In this document: piece after piece, positions 1 to 5,050 of the stretch
Position numbering within the stretch: position 1 is the first letter of the stretch
Layout: every line of letters starts with the position of its first letter
Origin: an uncultured bacterium
GTDB taxonomy: Bacteria; Planctomycetota; Phycisphaerae; Phycisphaerales; UBA1924
Direction: 5' to 3'
Length of the DNA: 6,015 nt
Assembly: GCA_938003595.1 (NCBI GenBank)
Contig: CALKYH010000042.1
Location: 1 to 6,015, forward strand
Made by a program: the position numbers and the translations under genes
The notes under the pieces: model-generated
Database searches by the model: none
What the model saw: the letters and a program-made list of their open reading frames with translations, nothing else
What the model was told of the DNA's origin: nothing

Positions 1-2507
1 GCGGGCACGGCCTCGTCGTCGCCGCTCAGGAGGAACAGGCGATCGAGGTTGTTGTGCAGGCCGCCGTCGGTGCTCTGCAGGGGATTCGCACGGACCACGG
101 CGGCGCCGGAGTCGGTGAGGATCTTGGCGTTGATCTTCCAGATGAAGGTGCCGTTGAGGTTGTAGTGGGTGGTCAGCGTGAACCACTCGTTCAGGTTGAC
201 GCCCATCGCGGCGAGAGAGGTGCCGGAGTCAACCCAGATCGCGTCGTTGTTGATCGGGTCGATGGGATCCGGGGTGATGTACCAGAGGGTGCCGGTGCCG
301 GCGGAGTAGAGGATCCAGGCGTTGGAGCGGAAGAGGCCGGGGATGAGGTCGGCTTCGGCGACCATCCAGGCGCGGGTGGTGAGGCCGTCCGTCATCTTGT
401 AGCGGCCGCCGGCGGCGTAGCCACGGCTGCCGGAGACGGTCACGTTCGGGACCTGCGTCGAGGCCTGAGTGAAGAGGGTGAAGTCGCCCTGGACCTGAGT
501 GGTGTCAACGAAGACATTCTCCATCTTCAGGACGAAGGACTTGGCGCCGAGGTCCACGACGGGCATGTTCGGAGCCGAAGCCCAGCGGAAGGCCGTCTGG
601 GGATTGCCGTCGTCGTCGTTGGCGTCGATGGTGACGTTGAGGTTGGCCCACTGCAGGTTGTCCAGGTAGACAAGCGTCAGCGGGGGCAGGGTGACCAGGG
701 GCAGCGAAGCGCAGGCGAGGGTCAGGTTGTCGCCGAAGTAGCTGTTGTTGTTGCCGTTGAGGGTGTTGCCGGACTCGTGACGGACCTCGTTCAGCGAGTG
801 GACGAAGGCGTTGAGGGACACGCCCGAGCCGCCGCCGACGAGCGTCGTGGCGCCGTAGGTGACGGTCATCGCGTCGTTGTCAGCAACCTCGATGCAGAGG
901 ATGCGGGCGGAAGCGGCGGTGTTGCCGGCCGGGACCGCGACGCCGGTGTCGTAGTAGTCGAACGCCGGATCGCCGATGGTCGCGGCGCCGCCGGTGATGG
1001 GCACGCCGCCGTTGCCGTTCGGGCCGGGGAGGTACGGATCAACCGTGTCCTCGTCGTCGATCGGGTTGTAGTTGGGGTTGTGCTGGATGAAGACGCGGCC
1101 CTGGTAGGGGGGAACCGCGCTGGGATCGAAGTTGCCCAGCGTGACGCGGGTCACGAAGGAGTTGTCCAGGAAGGACACCAGCGCCAGAGCGCGGGGGGTG
1201 ACGTTGCCGGAGGAGACGCGGGTCTCTTCGCAGAACGTCCAGGGGTTGCCGGGGGTCGCGGAGACCTCGGGCATCGTGCGGGTGAACTCCTCGCGGGTCT
1301 TGTCATCCGAGAACTGGTTCGTCTGACGGATGAACTTGTTGCCCGAGGAGACATCGACGTTGGCCTTGGAGGACAGCGCGTCGAACCAGAGGTCGCTCTG
1401 GTCCTTCAGCACGCCCGGGTTGAGCCACTGGATGTCGTCGCTGTAGCCCGAGGGGCCGCAGACCAGGTCGGTCGGGGGCACGGGCAGATTGATCTCAACG
1501 CCGGAGCCGGCGATGTTGTCAAAGTAAGCGGCGTCGTTGGCGACCTCGTAGGAGCCGTTGGCGCCCAGCGAGTCGAGCTTCGTGCCGGTGAGGAAGGTGT
1601 CCGAGTAGCACAGGTGGAAACCGGTGCTGTCGTTGTAGTCCATCGAGGACTCGACATTGCCGGCGGCGGTGATGTCGTGACGGACGCGGACCCAGGCGCC
1701 GGTCTGCATCGTGACATCGGTGTTCACAGCCTGGCCGGTGGGGGCGGAGCCGATCCACTGGCAGGTGCGGAAGATGCCCGTGAGGAACGAGTTGGGGTTG
1801 ATGCCCAGGACGTAGACGCCCGGCATCGGGCCGGTGGGCAGACCGATGTCAGGGCAGCCCTCGACGCAGGTGCCGCCCCACAGGAGGCGGGACACGATGA
1901 AGCCCGAGGTCACATAGATGGGCTCGGAGGTCCAGAGAGTCGCGATCGAGCTGACATACATGTCGTGCTCGACGCGGGCCGGCTGGCCGACGTCCGCCTC
2001 GAAGCCGTAGCGGACGACCGGGGCGTCCGAACGACGGAACTCGTAGCGAAGGCCGAAGAAGAACTGGTCGGGCGCGATGGCCGTGGTGGCCATCAGACGA
2101 GCCTTCTTCGTGGCGTTGCCGGCGATCGGGTCATTGACCGCGAACGCGGTGCGGCCGGCGGTCGTCGTGCCGAGCCAGAAGTTCGTGGAGGTGATGCTGG
2201 CATCGGACCAGACGGCGTTGCCGAGCTGGTTGCGCAGAATCGCCGGGAACAGCTCCAGGTTCTCCAGGTCGTCGGTGAAGGTCACGAGCACGCCGCGCTC
2301 GCCGGCGAGGCCACGCTGCACCGTGACGCCCGTGCCGAGATCGATCGGGGCGTTCACGGGCAGAGAGCCCGAACCCATGCGATCCAGACGGGGATTGACG
2401 GGGAGGTCATCCGCCCCCATAGCGCGGAAATCCGCGAACTGCGGGGCGGCGAGGACGGCCGCGCTCAGGGCGAGGCCGGACACGCCAGCAAGAAGTCCGA
2501 TCTTCAT
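1..2507 (-). CDS. Large secreted beta-rich protein of unknown function, with two concanavalin/LamG-like modules (C-terminus beyond window)
   Basis: 835 residues are visible, and the frame is still open at the left edge. The ATG at 2507 is supported by AGGAG 8 nt upstream and by a clear Sec signal peptide: MK, a hydrophobic core at about 3-19, and likely cleavage after VLA (residue 20). The mature part is rich in Asn, Asp, Thr and Gly, poor in Lys, and has eight Cys (214, 218, 249, 300, 350, 426, 538, 599). This fits an exported, possibly disulfide-bonded beta-sandwich protein. Residues 165-340 read like a LamG/concanavalin-type module: a 'TGAWVRVRHDIT' strand near 269-280, then 'YFDNI' at 328-332. 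Residues 657-835 repeat the plan ('NEWFTLTTHYN' near 773-783). A related 'YFGDN...LDNLQW' segment lies at 590-620. I recognise no enzyme motif, and no sorting or anchoring signal can be judged without the C-terminus. Every Arg codon is CGC or CGT. The product is likely extracellular or cell-surface; carbohydrate or matrix binding is only inference from the fold resemblance. Confidence 0.9.
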   Translation of the reverse strand, partial: MKIGLLAGVSGLALSAAVLAAPQFADFRAMGADDLPVNPRLDRMGSGSLPVNAPIDLGTGVTVQRGLAGERGVLVTFTDDLENLELFPAILRNQLGNAVWSDASITSTNFWLGTTTAGRTAFAVNDPIAGNATKKARLMATTAIAPDQFFFGLRYEFRRSDAPVVRYGFEADVGQPARVEHDMYVSSIATLWTSEPIYVTSGFIVSRLLWGGTCVEGCPDIGLPTGPMPGVYVLGINPNSFLTGIFRTCQWIGSAPTGQAVNTDVTMQTGAWVRVRHDITAAGNVESSMDYNDSTGFHLCYSDTFLTGTKLDSLGANGSYEVANDAAYFDNIAGSGVEINLPVPPTDLVCGPSGYSDDIQWLNPGVLKDQSDLWFDALSSKANVDVSSGNKFIRQTNQFSDDKTREEFTRTMPEVSATPGNPWTFCEETRVSSGNVTPRALALVSFLDNSFVTRVTLGNFDPSAVPPYQGRVFIQHNPNYNPIDDEDTVDPYLPGPNGNGGVPITGGAATIGDPAFDYYDTGVAVPAGNTAASARILCIEVADNDAMTVTYGATTLVGGGSGVSLNAFVHSLNEVRHESGNTLNGNNNSYFGDNLTLACASLPLVTLPPLTLVYLDNLQWANLNVTIDANDDDGNPQTAFRWASAPNMPVVDLGAKSFVLKMENVFVDTTQVQGDFTLFTQASTQVPNVTVSGSRGYAAGGRYKMTDGLTTRAWMVAEADLIPGLFRSNAWILYSAGTGTLWYITPDPIDPINNDAIWVDSGTSLAAMGVNLNEWFTLTTHYNLNGTFIWKINAKILTDSGAAVVRANPLQSTDGGLHNNLDRLFLLSGDDEAVP

Positions 2508-2515
2508 AAAAAAAT

Positions 2516-2520
2516 CTCCT
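2516..2520 (-). promoter_or_regulatory. Ribosome binding site of the secreted protein gene
   Basis: On the minus strand the sequence reads GAGGAG, one A, seven T, then ATG. The AGGAG core is 8 nt from the start codon, which is near-ideal spacing and fixes the start at 2507. The spacer is almost pure U in the mRNA, so it is unstructured even though the upstream leader is full of GC-rich hairpins. Confidence 0.88.
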
Positions 2521-2525
2521 CACAG

Positions 2526-2648
2526 CGACGCCGTTGTGGCGGCGTTCGCACGCTTTGGTGCGACGACGCCGTCGCACACGACCGGGGACACCCGTTGGCC
2601 CACGCTTTGGCCTCACGGGACAGTTTGGTTCGTCCGCACGCACGGACG
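2526..2648 (-). promoter_or_regulatory. Structured upstream leader with consecutive stem-loops
   Basis: Four perfect or near-perfect hairpins stand in a row immediately upstream of the ribosome binding site. H1 pairs 2528-2533 with 2540-2545 (6 bp, 6-nt loop). H2 pairs 2558-2565 with 2570-2577 (8 bp, 4-nt loop). H3 pairs 2591-2595 with 2615-2619 and 2597-2600 with 2609-2612 (5+4 bp around a small internal loop). H4 pairs 2631-2636 with 2643-2648 (6 bp, 6-nt loop). Their centres are about 31-38 nt apart. An alternative stem, 2546-2551 with 2558-2563, uses the same arm as H2, so the two cannot form together. GC-rich DNA yields some hairpins by chance, so function is inferred from density and position. 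No known riboswitch class is recognised, and the transcription start is unknown. Confidence 0.45.
2549..2610 (-). repeat. Direct repeat of a 10-mer in the leader
   Basis: The 10-mer CACGCTTTGG (plus-strand reading) occurs at 2549-2558 and at 2601-2610, starts 52 nt apart. In the minus-strand RNA one copy (CCAAAGCGUG) fills the loop of hairpin H3. The other spans the linker after H2. Repeated accessible motifs in loops and linkers can be protein or small-RNA docking sites, but two copies of a 10-mer is modest evidence. Confidence 0.4.
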
Positions 2649-2740
2649 CTTTTTCTCTCACCTCTCGGGGCGACGCTCTGACACGCCGGTTCCCGATTCG
2701 ACGCCCGATCAAGCCCGTGCCTGGTCGCCGCCGTCAATCG

Positions 2741-2759
2741 CGGAGGAGGCCTTCCGGCC
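2741..2759 (-). other. GNRA-type hairpin overlapping a candidate anti-Shine-Dalgarno segment
   Basis: On the minus strand GGCC-GGAA-GGCC (2759-2748) can form a 4-bp GC stem closed by a GGAA (GNRA) tetraloop. It overlaps CCTCCTCC (2749-2742), which contains CTCCTC, a perfect 6-nt complement to the gene's own GAGGAG at 2521-2516. Pairing would bridge about 220 nt and hide the ribosome binding site. On the plus strand the same stretch looks like a strong Shine-Dalgarno sequence, but no start codon follows at suitable distance. Confidence 0.25.
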
Positions 2760-2792
2760 GCCGTCCTCGTCATCCAAACCGCTTACGAGCCA

Positions 2793-2860
2793 TTCTGAGC
2801 GTTGGTTGCCGCAATGACCCTCAAGAAGGTCCGAATACCCTCTTCTTGGGCCGCTCAGAA
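2793..2860 (+). repeat. Nested inverted repeats, possible structured RNA
   Basis: The outer arms TTCTGAGCG (2793-2801) and CGCTCAGAA (2852-2860) are a perfect 9-bp inverted repeat. Inside them, 2820-2829 pairs with 2841-2850 around an 11-nt loop. This inner stem is 10 bp when read as plus-strand RNA, including two G-U pairs. Read as minus-strand RNA it is a 7-bp core, because those two positions become A-C mismatches. The plus-strand reading is therefore slightly favoured. A short helper stem, 2804-2806 with 2817-2819, could make it a three-way junction. It is not a tRNA: no acceptor stem or T-loop consensus fits. It could instead be a DNA-level operator with a large spacing. Confidence 0.4.
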
Positions 2861-3003
2861 CACACCGAACCAGGTTGGAATTCTCCCCAGCCTCGCTTGT
2901 CAGACCCTATGGCACTCTCTCTGAATCCTCGTTTTCACACAATGAACGAAATGCGAACACGGACCGCGCAGCCGCCCGTCAGCCGAGGGCATCGCGGCAT
3001 CTC

Positions 3004-3034
3004 CATATATGCACCGAAACCGTGGCATTTTCAA
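3004..3034 (-). promoter_or_regulatory. Weak candidate promoter for the secreted protein gene
   Basis: On the minus strand TTGAAA (3034-3029) is followed after 19 nt by TATATG (3009-3004), in the AT-richer part of the gap. Both boxes match the sigma-70 consensus at only four positions or so, and the spacer is long. A second weak pair, TTGCGA (3188-3183) and TATTTA (3165-3160) with a 17-nt spacer, lies nearer the HEAT gene. Either would give a leader of roughly 500-650 nt. Confidence 0.2.
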
Positions 3035-3092
3035 GAGAAATCTTGCGCCTTCGCCCATGTTCCGGCGTCACAGCCAGACTCGGCGCTCCGAT

Positions 3093-3129
3093 AACGCCGT
3101 CGAGCCCCCTGCAGGGGCGGTCCGGCGTT
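3093..3129 (-). other. Palindrome-centred hairpin downstream of the HEAT gene
   Basis: AACGCCG (3093-3099) and CGGCGTT (3123-3129) form a perfect 7-bp outer stem. The 12-bp perfect palindrome CCCCTGCAGGGG (3106-3117) is nested between them. It lies about 126 nt past the HEAT stop codon. There is no clear U tract on either side, so a classic intrinsic terminator is not supported. It could be a pause site, an mRNA 3' end structure or a protein-binding palindrome. Confidence 0.35.
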
Positions 3130-3226
3130 CGGCCTTGGCGGCGGGAAACCACGACCCTCTAAATAGCGAACCCCGGCCACCTTCGCAACCGGTCCAAATC
3201 GGGGGGCTTAGGAACGGCGAGGGGGG

Positions 3227-3240
3227 CCGCTGTGGAGCGG
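3227..3240 (-). terminator. Possible weak 3' stem-loop after the HEAT gene
   Basis: CCGCT-CCAC-AGCGG on the minus strand forms a 5-bp GC-rich stem with a 4-nt loop, starting 15 nt after the stop codon. A C-rich run rather than a U tract follows, so intrinsic termination is doubtful. It may only protect the mRNA end. Confidence 0.22.
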
Positions 3241-3254
3241 ATCGCCGGGGGGAT

Positions 3255-4982
3255 TCACCGGTCGGCGGCCGAGGCGAGCCGGGTCAGGCGGTCGGCCTGG
3301 TCCTCGCTGGTCGGCGGTCCGAGAACGCCCACGATCCCGTCGATCGCCCCGCGAAGGCCGGGGCGATCGCCCCATCTCTCTAGCGTCCGGAGCCACAGCT
3401 CATAGTCGCGCGAAAACTGCGCGGCCAGATCGGGGCAACCACTGCACAGCAGCGCCGCGGCGCGAAGCTCGCGCATTCGATCCGTCGGCGGGCCCGACCG
3501 ATCGAGCGCCTCGAGCGTTCCCGGACCATCGCCCAGCGACAGGCGCGACTGCGCGGCCGAGAGCCAGATGCGCCCGGCCTCGGGGTGAGGCTCGGCGCCG
3601 GCGCGGCTCTCGAGCCACAGCGTCAGGAAGTCGTTGCGCTCCGCGGCGTCGGAGAAGAGCATCGAGGCCGCCTCGACATCGTTGGGGTCCAGCGCGCCGA
3701 GCACGCGCATCGTCGCCGGGTGCGACAGGCGCTGGCCCTCGGTGCAGCGCAGAAACGCCCAGAATCCAGCGGCCGACGCGCGGCGCACCCGGATCGCGCG
3801 AGCCAACGGATCCACCAGCGAGGGACGACCGCGCACCGCGGCCTCCGCCATCGCCAGGCCCGCGTCGGACGCGACCAGCGCCTCCATCGCGGCGTCCTGC
3901 GGAGCGCCTGTCGTGGTCGTCGCGAGTTCGACCAGCATCGTCAGGTCCGCGTCGCCGCTGCCCACGGCGCCGAGCAGCCGCACCAGCGGGGGCGTCCAGG
4001 CCGCCGGGCCCAGTCCCCGAAGTGCGGCGAGCGCCTGCTGCCGGTCGCGCGGATTCAACACGCCGGCGTTCGAGAGCGCGATGATCACCTCCGCCGCGCC
4101 CTCGCGCGCCGCGCCCGGTCGAGCGAGCCATCGAAGGGCCGGCTCCGCTGCCCCGGGCAACGGCTGGACGGCCAGGATGCGAAGCAGCGCCTGCGCGGCG
4201 CGGTCGTCGGTCTCGGTCTGCAGGGCGGCAAGCGCGGGCGCGGCCGCGGTGTCGGGCGCCAGATGCTCGAGCAGCCGGGCGGCGCCGGCGCGGATGTCGG
4301 GGGAGGGCCTGGTCAGGCACACCAGGGCGGCGTCCCGGACGGAATCCCCCAGCGGCTGGGCGTTGAGCAGGGCCCGGGAGGCCAGATCGATGCCGATTCG
4401 GGAGACCTCCGGGATCTCGTCGCGGATCAGCCCCGCGATCAGGTCGGAGCGTTCCTGGGCCGGCGTCAGGGCGTGCAGGCGGGGCAGGGCCTCGGTCAGG
4501 CGACGGAGGGCGGCGTCCCGCTGGGCTTGGAGCCGACCAGCTCGGGCAGACTGGGCCTCCGCGAGCCGTAGCCGCCAATCGCCCTCGGGCAGGAAGGAGG
4601 TCTCCTTCCACCACGCGGCCCAGGCCTGCGGGTTGGGGCCGAGATCGTCCCGGCCCGAGCGCGCCACGAGGGCGTCGAGTGTCGCCGCGCGAACCTCAGT
4701 CGGCAGATCGGTCCCCAGGAGGCGGACGAGCTGGCCGATGGCGTCCCGGTTCGGGTCGGCCTGGATCGCCCGGACCGCCTCGACGCGTGCGGCCGGCGTC
4801 GCTGAGGCGTCTGAGGCCGCGGCCTGCGCGGTGGGAGCGGCCGGACTGGCGGCGGGCTGGGCCGAGACCGGACCCGCGATCGCGAGGGCCAGCGCCGCGC
4901 CCATGAGCGCCGCAACGGCCCGTGTCCGAGCATCGCGGGATCGGGGTTGGCTCAGCCGGGGCCGCAACGGTTTTGTCTCCAC
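3255..4982 (-). CDS. Secreted HEAT-repeat domain protein
   Basis: Complete at 575 residues. The GTG start at 4982 is chosen because it supplies an Arg-rich n-region (RPRLSQPRSRDARTR) ahead of the hydrophobic core at about 22-37, with likely signal peptidase cleavage after VSA (residue 41). There is no twin-arginine pair, so Sec export is expected. A low-complexity Ala/Pro/Ser linker (42-65) follows. Residues 66-110 form a HEAT-type helix pair ending in 'SGRDDLGPNPQAWAAWWKE' (109-127), a signature seen in many bacterial, especially planctomycete, HEAT proteins. Residues 145-170 look like one long charged helix. About 178-400 contains further degenerate Ala/Leu/Arg helix pairs (for example 212-240, 245-270, 312-340). 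The end, about 470-535, looks TPR-like. No catalytic motif is visible, so a protein-protein scaffold in the periplasm is the likely role. Arg codons are mixed (CGG, CGA, CGC), unlike the next gene downstream. The gene is divergent from the TPR gene. Confidence 0.88.
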   Translation of the reverse strand: METKPLRPRLSQPRSRDARTRAVAALMGAALALAIAGPVSAQPAASPAAPTAQAAASDASATPAARVEAVRAIQADPNRDAIGQLVRLLGTDLPTEVRAATLDALVARSGRDDLGPNPQAWAAWWKETSFLPEGDWRLRLAEAQSARAGRLQAQRDAALRRLTEALPRLHALTPAQERSDLIAGLIRDEIPEVSRIGIDLASRALLNAQPLGDSVRDAALVCLTRPSPDIRAGAARLLEHLAPDTAAAPALAALQTETDDRAAQALLRILAVQPLPGAAEPALRWLARPGAAREGAAEVIIALSNAGVLNPRDRQQALAALRGLGPAAWTPPLVRLLGAVGSGDADLTMLVELATTTTGAPQDAAMEALVASDAGLAMAEAAVRGRPSLVDPLARAIRVRRASAAGFWAFLRCTEGQRLSHPATMRVLGALDPNDVEAASMLFSDAAERNDFLTLWLESRAGAEPHPEAGRIWLSAAQSRLSLGDGPGTLEALDRSGPPTDRMRELRAAALLCSGCPDLAAQFSRDYELWLRTLERWGDRPGLRGAIDGIVGVLGPPTSEDQADRLTRLASAADR

Positions 4983-5001
4983 AGGGTGTTTGTTCCGACC
5001 G

Positions 5002-5009
5002 ACTATACT
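5002..5009. promoter_or_regulatory. Overlapping divergent -10 boxes
   Basis: ACTATACT contains TATACT on the plus strand (5004-5009) and TATAGT on the minus strand (5007-5002). Each matches TATAAT at five of six positions. It is the only AT-rich patch in the 68-nt divergent spacer. Starts would fall near 5016 for the TPR gene (about a 35-nt leader) and near 4995 for the HEAT gene (about a 13-nt leader). Neither side has a good -35 box, so an activator or a non-housekeeping sigma factor may be needed. CTCGCGAG (5027-5034) is an 8-bp palindrome just downstream on the TPR side and could be an operator. Confidence 0.42.
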
Positions 5010-5050
5010 CCCAGCGTTCCTTGAGACTCGCGAGACGCGGAATAGGTCCC

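Larger units (their letters stand above)
2508..3254. other. Long non-coding gap between the HEAT gene and the secreted protein gene
   Basis: Open frames crossing this stretch are Arg/Pro-rich, have no credible ribosome binding site and lack the codon pattern of the neighbouring genes, so I see no protein gene here. Composition is uneven: about 2780-3060 is clearly less GC-rich than the flanks. The gap contains the structured leader (2526-2648), the nested inverted repeat (2793-2860), an 8-bp AT-rich palindrome CATATATG (3004-3011), a palindrome-centred hairpin (3093-3129) and a small hairpin after the HEAT stop (3227-3240). It must carry the promoter of the downstream minus-strand gene unless that gene is read through from the HEAT gene. 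Confidence 0.7.

Noticed and set aside
54..2681. 875-codon plus-strand open frame, the longest closed one in the window
   Set aside because: Its product is Gly/Val/Glu/Arg/Asp low-complexity with no start signal or domain. The opposite strand has a signal peptide, AGGAG ribosome binding site, coherent codon bias and recognisable beta modules.
2708..2737. TTGACG ... CTTGAT as a minus-strand promoter close to the secreted protein gene
   Set aside because: The -35 is good, but the -10 matches only three of six positions at an 18-nt spacing. It remains possible but is too weak to annotate.
2793..2860. tRNA or tRNA-like gene
   Set aside because: No 7-bp acceptor stem, T-loop consensus or anticodon arm of correct size can be fitted on either strand.
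2937..3000. Minus-strand 21-codon mini-ORF starting at the ATG at 3000
   Set aside because: GGAG directly abuts the ATG with no spacing, and the peptide is unremarkable, so a leader peptide is not supported.
2534..3383. Short plus-strand open frames across the non-coding gap (186, 95 and 124 codons)
   Set aside because: Basic, Pro/Arg-rich products with no hydrophobic core, no domain and no ribosome binding site. They cross structured elements and differ in codon use from the real genes.
3255..4904. Alternative ATG start at 4904 for the HEAT protein
   Set aside because: It would give a signal peptide without any positively charged n-region. The GTG at 4982 restores a normal Arg-rich n-region and fits the -10 box near 5002-5007.
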